A stretch of 64,000 bases of DNA from Verrucomicrobium sp. BvORR034 (GCF_000739635.1 NZ_BATQ01000184.1:28362-92361), one strand, 5' to 3'. Counted from the stretch's first letter, positions 1 to 9,391 are shown. Numbers and translations: made by a program. The notes: generated from the letters alone by a model not told the origin.

Positions 1-22
1 TGCAGCTTTTGCGCTGCATCGT

Positions 23-57
23 GCGCCAGCTCGGGGAGCCCGGGCTGGCGCCTTTTT
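23..57 (+). terminator. Rho-independent terminator of an upstream gene outside the window
   Basis: An 8-bp perfect stem (23-30 with 44-51) with a GC-rich 13-nt loop is followed by five T at 53-57. It points in the plus direction, so it probably ends a gene lying before the window. Confidence 0.7.
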
Positions 58-183
58 ATTGTTTCAACGCCCGTCGCGGCTGGGCCGGCAAGGGGCTCGT
101 TTCCAACAATTATCAGCCCCAGCACGTGATCATTTGCAAAGCGGCGCTCTTCCCCGACTATATCCCGCTTTTGCTCCCCAGCC

Positions 184-2835
184 ATGTCTGACGAGAAGCC
201 GCCTATCAACCTGGATGACATCGATTTTGGTCACACGATCCGTGGGCACCAGAAAGGCGACCGCGTCTTTGAACGCTTCATCCTGCAACGTCTCCTCGGT
301 CGCGGCGGCATGGGAGTGGTCTGGCTGGCCAAGGATGAGCGCCTCGGCCGCGAAGTGGCTCTCAAGTTCGCTCCAGAAGCCGTCCGCTATGACGACGTGG
401 CGGTGGATGAGCTGAAAGAAGAGACGCTCAAAGGCCTGAACCTTGCCCATCCGGGCATCGTCAAAATTTACGATTTCCTGCTCGATGACGACCATGCCGC
501 CATCAGCATGGAGTTCATCGATGGCGAAAACCTGGGCGTGCTGCGTACCCGCCAGCCCAACAAGGTGTTTGAGCCCCGCCAGATCGCGGCGTGGGTCAGC
601 CAGTTCCTGGAGGCGCTCGACTACGCCCACCGCATCGCCAAGGTCATCCATCGCGACCTGAAACCGGCCAACCTGATGGTGGACCGGGACGGCAACCTCC
701 GCGTGACCGACTTTGGCATCGCCCGAAGCATCTCGGACGCGATGAACCGGGCCACCATGGCCGTGGGCAACTCCACCGGCACGCTGGCCTACATGAGCCC
801 CCAGCAGGCGGACGGGAAGAAGCCCCATGTCAGCGATGACATCTATGCCTTTGGCAGCACTCTTTATGAGCTGATCACCGGCAAGCCTCCTTTCTTCAGC
901 GGCAATATCATTCACCAGCTGAAGGAAGATGCCGTGCAGTCTCTTTCGGAACGGCGTCAGGAGTTTGGCCTCATCAATGCCGAACCCATTCCCGTAGAAT
1001 GGGAGCAAACCATCCTGGCCTGCCTGGAGAAGGCACCGGAAAACCGTCCTACCAGTGCGCAGATCGTTCGTCAGCGTCTGGGTCTGGCCCCGGCAGGCGG
1101 CCCGGATATTCCGCCGCTGTCAACCACGACCGGTCATGCCACCGCCACGGGCGCCCTGCCGCCCGCCTTCCCCGGTCACCTCACCTCCCACGCCAATGCC
1201 ACCCAGACCTATGTCCGGGTAGGTGCCGGGATGACGGAAATGAGCGTGCCCACGCGTGGCATCGGCGCGGGTGCAGTACGAGTGGGTCCGGGCGTCACTC
1301 CGGTCACGGCAGGCACCCATCCCTCCACCGGAACCGCCCCTGGCACCAGCACCGGCACGAGCGAAGTTACTCCGAAGAAGTCCAACGGCGTCATCATCAC
1401 GGTGGTGCTGGTCATCCTTCTCATGGGTGTCGGCATCATGGGAGCAGGCGGTTGGTGGGCCTACAACAACCTGCCCTATTTTAAAAAGAAGGCGGTGCCG
1501 ACCGATCCGCATCTGGCCCCCAACCAGACGACGCCGCCTTCCACACCGAATTCTAATTCGAATTCGAGTTCCAATTCCCACACCAGCCCCCCGGTGGTGG
1601 TGAAGAACGAAACCAAGCCGGAACCCCCTCCCACTCCGCCAACTCCCAAGATGGAGCCCACGTCGTCCAATCCGACGCCTCCTCCGTCCCACACGCAAAA
1701 TCCACCCACCCCGCCGCCCTCCACTTCCGGCAAGGTGACCACCCTCCAGGCGGCCATCAACGCCGCCAAGGCTGGGGACACGGTGACCATTCCTGCGGGC
1801 ATCTATGAAGAGCAGATTCGTTTCAAGTCTGGGGTGAATCTCAAGGCTGAGGCCACTGGCAAGGTAATCGTGCAGACCGACGGGAAGGTTGGCTCTGCCC
1901 TGCTGGCTGAGAACTGCGAAGGCGGTTCCATCAAGGGCTTTATTTTCCAACACACTGGCGATGAGGTTCCTGACAAGATCAACTGGCCGGTGGCGATGTT
2001 GAAATCCAGCAGCCTCGTGCTGGAAGATTGCACCTTCCAATCCGGCATTGGCGACGGCCTCCTCGTCACCGGGGCGGGCAAACCTCAGATCGTGCGCTGC
2101 AGTTTCCAGAAAAACACCCGCAATGGCGTGACCCTGGAAAGCGGCGTGAATGGCAGCCTCACGGAGTGCGAATCCCGCAAAAACGGAGAAAACGGGGTGG
2201 AAGTCCGCCATACCGGCACCTTCCCCGTCCTCCAAGCCTGCATCCTTGCCGAGAATGGACTTTCTGGCGTGGTCGTAAAGGATGGCGCTTCCGTCAATGT
2301 CATTGCCAAGACCCAGTGCCGCTCCAATGCGGAGGCCGGGCTGGCCGCCGCCGGTGATGGTACCAAGCTGACAGCCACCGACATCGTCTGCGAAGACAAT
2401 GGTGTGGGTGTGGCCGTCCAGCAGAATGCCGTGGTCAAACTGGAGAACAACAAGGTGCTTCTGAGCAAGCAGGCTGGAATTCAGCTCGACTCTCCAGGCA
2501 CCGGCAGCGCCATCCTCACCAATGAGGTGGAGAAGTGCAAACGTGACGGCATTCTGGCAGTCGGAGGCAATGCCGTCTCCATCAGCATCGTGGGCAACAA
2601 GGTCAAAGGCAACGCCGGCACGGGCATTGTGGTGTTCGGCCAGGGTTTCAAACCGCGTGTGGAACAGAACGAATGTTCCACAAACGGTGAGTATGGCATC
2701 CTCGCTTCCGAAGGAGTGGGAGGATCCATCACGGACAACACGGCCCGGGGCAACCACCTGGCCGGAGTTTCCAACCAAGGCGGGGCCAAAGACCTCGTGA
2801 TTCAGGGTAATATTGCCGATCAAGGCGGCAATTGA
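184..2835 (+). CDS. Membrane Ser/Thr protein kinase fused to a parallel beta-helix sensor domain
   Basis: The 883-residue protein has an N-terminal Hanks-type kinase (about 33-295). The glycine loop GRGGMG is at 39-44, the ATP lysine K61 lies in VALKF, the catalytic loop HRDLKPAN has D158, K160 and N163, and DFG is at 176-178, so the kinase looks active. A single membrane segment lies at about 403-427. It is followed by a Pro/Ser/Asn-rich linker and, from about 518 to the end, a repetitive region with the short Asn/Gly-rich turns of right-handed beta-helix (NosD/PbH1-type) repeats. This gives a cytoplasmic kinase and an outside beta-helix. It heads a run of four plus-strand genes with related themes. 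The beta-helix may bind a polysaccharide or cell-surface ligand; that is inference. Confidence 0.9.
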   Translation: MSDEKPPINLDDIDFGHTIRGHQKGDRVFERFILQRLLGRGGMGVVWLAKDERLGREVALKFAPEAVRYDDVAVDELKEETLKGLNLAHPGIVKIYDFLLDDDHAAISMEFIDGENLGVLRTRQPNKVFEPRQIAAWVSQFLEALDYAHRIAKVIHRDLKPANLMVDRDGNLRVTDFGIARSISDAMNRATMAVGNSTGTLAYMSPQQADGKKPHVSDDIYAFGSTLYELITGKPPFFSGNIIHQLKEDAVQSLSERRQEFGLINAEPIPVEWEQTILACLEKAPENRPTSAQIVRQRLGLAPAGGPDIPPLSTTTGHATATGALPPAFPGHLTSHANATQTYVRVGAGMTEMSVPTRGIGAGAVRVGPGVTPVTAGTHPSTGTAPGTSTGTSEVTPKKSNGVIITVVLVILLMGVGIMGAGGWWAYNNLPYFKKKAVPTDPHLAPNQTTPPSTPNSNSNSSSNSHTSPPVVVKNETKPEPPPTPPTPKMEPTSSNPTPPPSHTQNPPTPPPSTSGKVTTLQAAINAAKAGDTVTIPAGIYEEQIRFKSGVNLKAEATGKVIVQTDGKVGSALLAENCEGGSIKGFIFQHTGDEVPDKINWPVAMLKSSSLVLEDCTFQSGIGDGLLVTGAGKPQIVRCSFQKNTRNGVTLESGVNGSLTECESRKNGENGVEVRHTGTFPVLQACILAENGLSGVVVKDGASVNVIAKTQCRSNAEAGLAAAGDGTKLTATDIVCEDNGVGVAVQQNAVVKLENNKVLLSKQAGIQLDSPGTGSAILTNEVEKCKRDGILAVGGNAVSISIVGNKVKGNAGTGIVVFGQGFKPRVEQNECSTNGEYGILASEGVGGSITDNTARGNHLAGVSNQGGAKDLVIQGNIADQGGN

Positions 2836-2880
2836 GTTGAGCGCCGGAGCGATCCGGTTGTCCACCTCTGCGACAATTAA

Positions 2881-2904
2881 CCACTCCCTCGCACAAGGGA
2901 GTGG
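2881..2904. other. Perfect 9-bp hairpin without T-tract
   Basis: CCACTCCCT at 2881-2889 pairs with AGGGAGTGG at 2896-2904 across a 6-nt loop, between the kinase gene and the next gene. There is no T-run, so it may be an attenuating or mRNA-stabilising hairpin rather than a full terminator. Confidence 0.4.
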
Positions 2905-2958
2905 ATGATTGACACCCCCTGCTCCAGCCCCTAGGATCACCTTTTTCTAAAATTCTTC

Positions 2959-4017
2959 ATGGCCAAGCCTGTCGCCATCCTCAGTCCCGAATCCAACAAG
3001 TCCCATCATGTGGCCCAAGGTGCGTTGTACACGCTGGCCGGGATCACAGTGGCCGGAGTCGTCTGGGCGCTCGGCCTGCGATCCGGAAACGAAGCCCGTC
3101 AATCGGGTGTCGCTCCTGTGGGTCTCGAAACACCCAGCCCGGTGAGAGTGATCCCGCCGCCTGCGCCACCCCCATCTCCTCCGGCCACGCTTTCCACAGC
3201 GGCCCCGCTGCCCGCACCTGCGCCAGTCGCTGCCCCGCAGCGCCCGCTCTTGCCCGTAGGTCGGGAACTGACCCAGCCCCAAGTTCTGGAAGCCATGGAA
3301 GTCGGCCGCCATGCCCGCGCCCAAGGGGACATCCAGGGCTCGCTCCAATCCTTCCGTCAAGCAGACCTGCAGCAGCCCAACCATCCTGAGATCCTCTCTG
3401 AAATGGCCCTCTCTTATGAGGCCATGGGCATCATGACCAAGGCTGAAGCCCTCTGGCGCTCCATCGCTGCCATGGGCGAGGCTGGGGCCGGTGGGTATGC
3501 TTCGCTGGCCAAAGGCAAACTCAGCGGGGGCACCGGCCGCCCAGAACTGACGGCTCCGGTCTCATCCGGCAGTCCCGTCACTCTGGGAGCCTGCACGATC
3601 ATCAAGGATGCCACGGTGACCAAGGGAGAACGGATCGCGGTGCGCGTCCCTCTCATTGCCACACCAGGAACCGTGATTGATCCCGCCCAGATGGACATTC
3701 ACGTGTTCCTCTTCGAAAAAGTGAACGGCGAGCGGGTCGAGCAGGCCCGCGCTGCCGCCCCCACCCTCAACTGGGTCTCCGCTCCGGTGAACTGGAAGGA
3801 TGCCAACGAGGAACTGGTGGACGTCGTGTATGATCTGCCCCCACCCAAGCCTGAAGAAGTGCGGGACCTCGGTCGGAGAACCTTTCATGGATTCGTGGTT
3901 AAACTGTTCTACCAGAACAAACTGGCCGGGGAACAGGCCCAACCTGGGGACTTGATCGACTTCTCGTCACAACCCAGCGCCCCCGCTGGTCTGGACAATG
4001 CTCTCTTTCCCAAGTGA
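2959..4017 (+). CDS. Membrane-anchored TPR-like protein of unknown function
   Basis: The 352-residue protein has one N-terminal hydrophobic segment (about 21-40, no obvious cleavage site), a Pro/Ala-rich linker (about 58-98) and a helical region at about 105-172 that reads as two TPR-like helix pairs. The C-terminal half is beta-rich and not recognised. Its TGA at 4015-4017 overlaps a possible GTG start of the following fusion gene, so the two are probably co-translated. The position between two kinase-like genes suggests an accessory or scaffold role; this is inferred from context only. Confidence 0.75.
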   Translation: MAKPVAILSPESNKSHHVAQGALYTLAGITVAGVVWALGLRSGNEARQSGVAPVGLETPSPVRVIPPPAPPPSPPATLSTAAPLPAPAPVAAPQRPLLPVGRELTQPQVLEAMEVGRHARAQGDIQGSLQSFRQADLQQPNHPEILSEMALSYEAMGIMTKAEALWRSIAAMGEAGAGGYASLAKGKLSGGTGRPELTAPVSSGSPVTLGACTIIKDATVTKGERIAVRVPLIATPGTVIDPAQMDIHVFLFEKVNGERVEQARAAAPTLNWVSAPVNWKDANEELVDVVYDLPPPKPEEVRDLGRRTFHGFVVKLFYQNKLAGEQAQPGDLIDFSSQPSAPAGLDNALFPK

Positions 4018-4034
4018 ACGGATCCCCCCAAGCG

Positions 4035-6314
4035 ATGGTAGTCCTGTACGTTGACCCCAATGTCGAAGTTCGCGCCACCCGGGTGGCGAGCCTCGCAGAA
4101 CAGGGGTACACCGTGCACGAGGCCGACGACGCCGAGACAGCGGTGGGGGTGGCGCAGAATCTCCCCGAGCTGAATGTCCTGATCTGTGAGGGCGTGCTGG
4201 GGGAGTTTACCGGCTTCGACCTGCGCGATGCCATCACGGAGAAGTTCCCTGAGCTGCAGACGGTCTTCACCAGCCGATATGATCTCACGGGTTTTGAGGA
4301 GGCCATCAATGGATGCCCCCTGGTTTACGATCCTGTCCCGGTCTCGAAACTGATCAGCATCATCAAGGAGGCGACCTCCGCCTCAGACTCAGGACAGAGT
4401 GCCGATGCAACTGCTATAGCAGTTGCCGCCTCGCCTGCCGTCCAGACGGCCAAACCCGAGGCTGCGCCAGTAGTGGTGGCCCAGGCCTCCCAGGCGACAG
4501 CCAAAGTGCCGCGCCCGGTGGCTCCTGCCGTGGTCCCGGCTCCCACAACGATCCCCCACAAGAACGAGCCTCCCAAGCCAGTCAAGCCCCCGGCCCAAAC
4601 GGCCCGCGCCACCGCGGTCGTCGGTGCCGGTCCGGCCAAGGTCGCACGTGCCGTCCCAGTCTCCGGCAGCGAGACGGGCGTGCTTCAAGCCGCTCTCGTG
4701 AGCGCAGACGAAGACGAGGAGTACAAAAAGCCTCCGCTCCTTGTTCCGGAGACGGTATTGGGAAATTACGTCATCAAAGAAAGGCTCTACGCGGAGCCGG
4801 ATACCGAGTCCTACATCGCCGTCCAAAAGGGCGTGCATCGCGAGGTGGTGCTCGTCGTCCTCAAACCGGAAAAGATCGCCAACCCCACCGCCGTCTCCGA
4901 CTTTCAGGAGCGGCAGCGAGTGAAGGCTGCGGTGGCGCATCCGCGCATCGCCCCCCTTTACGAAGGGCTGCAGATCGGTCGCTATCACTTCTATACCCGG
5001 GAAATGCCTCACGGCATGACCGTGGACAAGCTCCACGAGACGGGCGAAAAGTTCGGGGAGAAGATCCTCGCCGACATCATCGGCCACATCGCGGAGGCCA
5101 TGAGCTACGCCACCCACCGTGGCTACCACTACCGGATGTTGTCTGGCCGTGACGTCTTCGTGGACAGCGAGCATCAGGCCAGCATCGTCAACGTCTTCCG
5201 TCCGGCGGGCAGCCGTACCCGTGACTTCATCGCGGACACCAAAAAGCTGCTCTACATGCTCCGCACCGTCGCGGACGGTCCGCGCGCCCGGCATTTGATT
5301 GATGACCTGGTCAAAGAGAACCTGGACTGGGAAGGTCTCCGCCAGCAGGCGCTTGAGTTTCAGGAAGAATTTCGCGAGCGCAGCCTGTTGAAACGGGCCG
5401 ACACCAAGGAAGCCCAGGTCATTGAATCCGCCCGCCAATCGCGCGTGCCCGTCTGGGCGTATGCGGTTGCCGGGGTGCTCTTGATCGGTCTGGGTGCCGT
5501 TGTGGTGCAGCGCATCACTGGCAGCCCGAAGCCCGCCGCTCCGGTCGAGCAGACCATGAAGCTCATTCCGGAAGGCAAGTTCCTCTTTCGCCGTGGCGAA
5601 ACGAAGGAGCTGCCCGCCTTCTGGATGGACACTCATGAGGTCACCATCGGCCAGTACGCGATGTTCTTGGACGCTTTGGAAAAAGACCCCTCGCAGGCCA
5701 AGTCCTACGACCACCCCGACCAGCCGAAGACCAAGAAGAATCACCGTCCTGAGCGCTGGGAGGCCTACCTCGCTGCAGCACGTACGGGGGGCTTCTTCAA
5801 CAACCAGCCCATGGATCTCAACTGTCCCATTGTGAATGTGGACTGGTGGGACGCTTTCGCCTTCGCCAAGTGGCGGGGTCACCGGCTTCCCAGCGAGGAA
5901 GAATGGGAGAAAGGCGCACGAGGCACGGACGGACGCAGCTTCCCTTGGGGCACCGAGCCCCGCCCCGCCGCCGCCAACTTGGGCACGGACTACGACCCCA
6001 AGGGCAAAGGTGGTGACGTGGACGGCTACAACTACTGGGCCCCCGTAAACAAAATTGTCGAAGACGTCAGCCCGGACGGCATCGCTGGCATGGCGGGCAA
6101 CGTCGAGGAATGGACCTCCACCTGGAGCACGCATCCAGACTATCCGGACCTTCTTGTGCCGGTGGTACGAGGCGGACACTTCGCCCAGAAAACCCCCAGC
6201 AACGTCCTTTCCAGCCGCACCTACGCCCAATCTGCTTCTGAGGCCACCCTGGCCAGAGGCTTCCGCACCGTCAGTGACAAGGCTCCTGAGACGGATGCCA
6301 AATCAAAGTCCTGA
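4035..6314 (+). CDS. Pseudo-receiver / pseudokinase / membrane / SUMF-like fusion protein
   Basis: Residues 1-112 read as a response-regulator receiver fold (LYVDPN at its start). The phospho-acceptor Asp is replaced by Glu in LICEG (E52) and the conserved Lys is missing. After an Ala/Pro-rich linker, residues 236-453 resemble a Ser/Thr kinase. There HRDLKPSN is replaced by YRMLSGRD (Y366 onward), DFG is not conserved (NVF) and no glycine loop is seen, so it is a pseudokinase. A membrane segment lies at about 471-491, and a formylglycine-generating-enzyme/sulfatase-modifying-factor (PF03781-like) domain covers about 513-748. That domain lacks the catalytic Cys near its RGGHF motif, so a binding role is more likely. 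ATG 4035 is chosen because it opens the receiver fold; a GTG at 4014 overlapping the upstream stop is the alternative. Confidence 0.85.
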   Translation: MVVLYVDPNVEVRATRVASLAEQGYTVHEADDAETAVGVAQNLPELNVLICEGVLGEFTGFDLRDAITEKFPELQTVFTSRYDLTGFEEAINGCPLVYDPVPVSKLISIIKEATSASDSGQSADATAIAVAASPAVQTAKPEAAPVVVAQASQATAKVPRPVAPAVVPAPTTIPHKNEPPKPVKPPAQTARATAVVGAGPAKVARAVPVSGSETGVLQAALVSADEDEEYKKPPLLVPETVLGNYVIKERLYAEPDTESYIAVQKGVHREVVLVVLKPEKIANPTAVSDFQERQRVKAAVAHPRIAPLYEGLQIGRYHFYTREMPHGMTVDKLHETGEKFGEKILADIIGHIAEAMSYATHRGYHYRMLSGRDVFVDSEHQASIVNVFRPAGSRTRDFIADTKKLLYMLRTVADGPRARHLIDDLVKENLDWEGLRQQALEFQEEFRERSLLKRADTKEAQVIESARQSRVPVWAYAVAGVLLIGLGAVVVQRITGSPKPAAPVEQTMKLIPEGKFLFRRGETKELPAFWMDTHEVTIGQYAMFLDALEKDPSQAKSYDHPDQPKTKKNHRPERWEAYLAAARTGGFFNNQPMDLNCPIVNVDWWDAFAFAKWRGHRLPSEEEWEKGARGTDGRSFPWGTEPRPAAANLGTDYDPKGKGGDVDGYNYWAPVNKIVEDVSPDGIAGMAGNVEEWTSTWSTHPDYPDLLVPVVRGGHFAQKTPSNVLSSRTYAQSASEATLARGFRTVSDKAPETDAKSKS

Positions 6315-6400
6315 GCTGGCGGAGCGCCGCGCTGGATTGAACATCCGGCAGCGCTCCGGTTCTCATCCACCCGCCCTTCACCTTCATCCATCTCCGCTCC

Positions 6401-7297
6401 ATGCCGTCCCGCCTTTTCCGCCTTGTTCTTTTCGTTGCCGTGGCCATGGGCGCATGGTCCACGCAAGCCCACGCCCAGTTCCTGACGAACGTCAAACTCA
6501 ACAAGGCTACCTACCTCACCTATGAGGCTGTGGAGGCCACCATCACCATCAACAACCGCTCCGGCACGGACATCGTAATGGGCGGACCCAACGGCATGGC
6601 TTGGCTCGCTTTTGAGGTCATCAATCCCGCCGGCAACCAGGTGCCGACCATCCGCCTGAACTCGGATGAAAGCATCATCTTCAAAGCCGGCGCGAGCATC
6701 AGCCGCAAGGTGCTCATCTCCGACTCCTACTCCTTCTCCGAGTACGGCATGTACACCATCGCTGCCAGCGTGTACCACCCGCCGTCCCAGCAGTACTTCA
6801 TCTCGAACAAGGCCCGGGCCCAGTTCGTGGATGCCCGGCCGCTGGACATCCCCAACCTGAACTTTGGCGTACCGCCCGGTCTTCCCGGTGAAGGCCAGAT
6901 TCGCAAGTATGCCCTCTCGGTACTGCGGGACTTTGACCGGTCTTACCTGTACGTCCGCCTGCTTGAAGAAAGGACGGGGCTCAAACTGGCCACGTTCTCC
7001 CTCGGCCCCTGTATTCTGGTTTCCGCTGATCCCCAAGTCACGGTTGATCGGGAAAACAAGCTTCACATCCTGTTCATGGCCGCTCCCCACATCTACGCCC
7101 ACGTGTGCGTGGACACCCAGGGCAAGATCATCCGCCGTGCCTACCATAGAGAGATCAAGTCCGACCGTCCGGAACTGGTGGTGCAGGCCGACCAGACCAT
7201 CGGCGTCGTCGGCGGCGAGACCTATGATCCCAGCGCGCCCGTCGCAGACAACAAGCCCAAAGGCCGGTCCATCAGACAACGGCCTCCCGGATTGTAG
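6401..7297 (+). CDS. Secreted protein of unknown function
   Basis: The 298-residue protein has a clear signal peptide (residues 1-25, cut after AHA). The first part of the mature protein is beta-rich (residues about 30-130, with ITINNRSG), reminiscent of Ig-like or BsuPI-type folds. The family is not recognised. It closes the kinase cluster in the same orientation, 86 nt after the fusion gene, and may be a periplasmic or extracellular partner of the sensors; this is inferred from context. Confidence 0.75.
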   Translation: MPSRLFRLVLFVAVAMGAWSTQAHAQFLTNVKLNKATYLTYEAVEATITINNRSGTDIVMGGPNGMAWLAFEVINPAGNQVPTIRLNSDESIIFKAGASISRKVLISDSYSFSEYGMYTIAASVYHPPSQQYFISNKARAQFVDARPLDIPNLNFGVPPGLPGEGQIRKYALSVLRDFDRSYLYVRLLEERTGLKLATFSLGPCILVSADPQVTVDRENKLHILFMAAPHIYAHVCVDTQGKIIRRAYHREIKSDRPELVVQADQTIGVVGGETYDPSAPVADNKPKGRSIRQRPPGL

Positions 7298-7308
7298 TGC
7301 GGCTGCTG

Positions 7309-7349
7309 AAAGTAGTTTAGATCCCGCATGCGGGACTCTACACTACTTT
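7309..7349. repeat. Dispersed palindromic repeat, copy 1
   Basis: AAAGTAGT (7309-7316) and ACTACTTT (7342-7349) flank the 14-bp palindrome TCCCGCATGCGGGA at 7322-7335. The same arrangement recurs at 7504-7586 and 16778-16819, so this is a REP-like family. Confidence 0.8.
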
Positions 7350-7467
7350 GCTCCGCCCCTGACGCACTGTAGGGCAAACTCCCCGCTTGCCACGCGCGTC
7401 CCCTGACGCCGCAGACCTCACCACGCTCAAACGCCCAACACGCCGCATCCCTCCGCTCCCAAAACCG

Positions 7468-7596
7468 GTTGGGACAACCGGACTACGCTGCGGGCGGCTG
7501 CTGAAAGTAGTGCTGGTCCCGCATGCGGGACTGGCGTTGCACGACGTCAACCTCGCGACTGACGAGCCAAAGCTCTGCACTACTTTGCTCCGCCCC
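7468..7596. repeat. Dispersed palindromic repeat, copy 2 (expanded)
   Basis: The core TCCCGCATGCGGGA is at 7517-7530. AAAGTAGTGC (7504-7513) and GCACTACTTT (7577-7586) form the outer arms, with a longer right half carrying CGCGACTGACGAG. Upstream, GGGACAACCGGACTACGC is the inverse of the tail that follows the copies at 16.8 and 45.5 kb. Confidence 0.75.
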
Positions 7597-7650
7597 AGAC
7601 CTCAGGTCTGATGTCTGGTGTCTTCCAGTCTGGTGTCTGATGTGGTGTGA
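7597..7650. repeat. GTCTGG-word repeat block, copy 1
   Basis: A low-complexity stretch is made of GTCTGG, GTCTGA and TCTTCCAGTC words. Similar blocks occur at 17007-17089, 53995-54036, 56836-56882 and 62817-62870. Confidence 0.55.
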
Positions 7651-7718
7651 TGCCTTGTCCCCGCCTTCCGCGCAAAGATTGATTGCACGCAAAGGCGGCC
7701 GCGCTTTTTGTCGCGGTG

Positions 7719-9374
7719 ATGCCGATGCCCCCACTGCGAGCCATCTCAGGTCTGTTTCTTCTCACGGCTCTCACTTTCCCTTCCTGTGCTGGCAGCGGGA
7801 GAGGCTCGCCGTTCCAGTCTCCCCCCATGGATCGAGCGGCTTCGGCCTGGAAGGTCCTCGGGAAAGAGAATCTAACGCCGTTCAGCCGAGAGGTGGCGGT
7901 GAGCCGGTATCGTGAAGCAGTCACCGACATCGTCCAGAAACTCAGCGCTCAACCTCCCCATCAGTGGCCGCAAACGGTCACCCTTCCAGGCCGCGACGGT
8001 CTATGGACGGTCCAGATCGACCCTGGTCTTGCCGAAGGATCCGGGCACGAAGTCTGGTCGCCGACACTGATCGACAAGGTCCGCCCCCTGGCGCTGGAGA
8101 CTCGTCGTACCCCGGAGTATTCCCGGCTCCGGCGCAAAGGGGTGGGAGCGCCCTACCTTGCCATTCACAAACCACGAGAGGGTGAGGCAACGAGAAAGTT
8201 CACGCCTGACAAGGGACAGTACCTGCCGATGACGGCGCTCCTGCAATTTGACGGACCGCAGCAAGCGACCCTCAAGCTGGCCGACCCTCGCGAGCTGGGC
8301 GAAGTTTCCGCCGGCGACCGCCCCTGGCCGGTCGCGGCCGATTTCTCCATGCCCGTAAGGAAATCCCTCCAGCCCGCGACGTTTGTCCGGGCCACGGTCG
8401 GTGGCTTGATGCGGCCTGGCAACTATGTCACCCGCAACGGCCTGTATCTCATGGAGCCCTACCGCGCTGACAAGGTGCCGGTCATCTTCATCCATGGACT
8501 GATGGCGGACCCGCACATCTGGCAGGCTCATGCCGCCGCTTTGATGGCCGATCCTGAGTTGGGACCGCGGATCCAATGCTGGTACTATGTTTACCCCACG
8601 GGTTTGCCGGTCGTGTCCTCATCCACCTGGTTTCGCCAGGCGCTGGCCGAGCTCAAACAACAGGTGGACCCCAATGGCAATGACCCCGCTTTCCAGAATA
8701 TCCTGGTCGTGGGTCATAGCATGGGCGGCCTGATCGCCCGCATGCAGGTCACGGAATCCAAAGACATTTTCTGGAAGACCTGGTTCGCCTGTGCTCCTGA
8801 CCAGCTGAAACTCGATGCACCGCTGCGGGATGAACTGCGGAACATGTTGATCTTCCACGCCAATCCGGATGTAAAACGGATCATCTTCATGAACACGCCC
8901 CACCGGGGCAGCCGCATGGCCGGGAGCTGGCTGGGCCGCTGGGGATCTTCGATGGTCCGCACCCCAGGGCAAATGGTGGACTTGGTGACTGCGGTCGCCC
9001 GACTCGATGTGGCGCACATCAATCCCAACCGGGGGCGGTTTGACGGGTTTGGCGTGGACGGCATCAAGTCCATGCAGCCGGACCACCCGTTGATCGCGGA
9101 TCTCTCGCGGCAGCCCATCCGGGCCAAGTATCACACCATCATTGGTGAATTGTTCGAGACGTCAGACCCCACCAAATCCAGCGACGGCGTGGTACCCTAT
9201 GAAAGCGCTCATTTGGACGGCGCGGAGTCCGAAATGATCGTGCCCTCGTGGCATGGCGACGTGACCAATCGAAGAACCATCAACGAAATCCGCCGCATCG
9301 CACGGCTGCACGTTCTGGGCAAAGCAGCTGCCGAGCGCCGGGACAGCAGATTCACTCCCGCCACAAGCCGGTAG
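7719..9374 (+). CDS. Secreted or lipoprotein alpha/beta hydrolase, lipase-like
   Basis: The protein is a 551-residue alpha/beta hydrolase. The N-terminus has a hydrophobic segment ending in FPSCAG (Cys23), a poor lipobox, so it may be a lipoprotein. The oxyanion region is FIHGLMADPHIW and the nucleophile elbow is GHSMGG with S334; a late SWHGD motif can supply the His. The layout resembles PGAP1/triacylglycerol-lipase-type esterases acting on lipids or esters at the envelope. ATG 7719 (or 7725) is chosen because it places the hydrophobic segment at the start. The next gene is convergent, with a terminator between. Confidence 0.8.
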   Translation: MPMPPLRAISGLFLLTALTFPSCAGSGRGSPFQSPPMDRAASAWKVLGKENLTPFSREVAVSRYREAVTDIVQKLSAQPPHQWPQTVTLPGRDGLWTVQIDPGLAEGSGHEVWSPTLIDKVRPLALETRRTPEYSRLRRKGVGAPYLAIHKPREGEATRKFTPDKGQYLPMTALLQFDGPQQATLKLADPRELGEVSAGDRPWPVAADFSMPVRKSLQPATFVRATVGGLMRPGNYVTRNGLYLMEPYRADKVPVIFIHGLMADPHIWQAHAAALMADPELGPRIQCWYYVYPTGLPVVSSSTWFRQALAELKQQVDPNGNDPAFQNILVVGHSMGGLIARMQVTESKDIFWKTWFACAPDQLKLDAPLRDELRNMLIFHANPDVKRIIFMNTPHRGSRMAGSWLGRWGSSMVRTPGQMVDLVTAVARLDVAHINPNRGRFDGFGVDGIKSMQPDHPLIADLSRQPIRAKYHTIIGELFETSDPTKSSDGVVPYESAHLDGAESEMIVPSWHGDVTNRRTINEIRRIARLHVLGKAAAERRDSRFTPATSR

Positions 9375-9391
9375 TCGCGAGCTGAACGGGC

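Larger units (their letters stand above)
7298..7718. other. Intergenic region filled with dispersed repeats
   Basis: No gene is supported here. The stretch holds two copies of the TCCCGCATGCGGGA palindrome element (listed separately) and a low-complexity block of GTCTGG words at 7597-7650. The short reading frames here lie in repeat DNA. Confidence 0.7.

Noticed and set aside
1120..2940. 606-codon minus-strand frame antisense to the kinase gene
   Set aside because: It mirrors the third-codon-position GC bias of the kinase; its translation is low complexity and fits no family, while the plus-strand product has complete kinase motifs.
5550..6300. Active formylglycine-generating enzyme
   Set aside because: The SUMF-like domain has no Cys at the active-site position near RGGHF, so sulfatase activation is unlikely.
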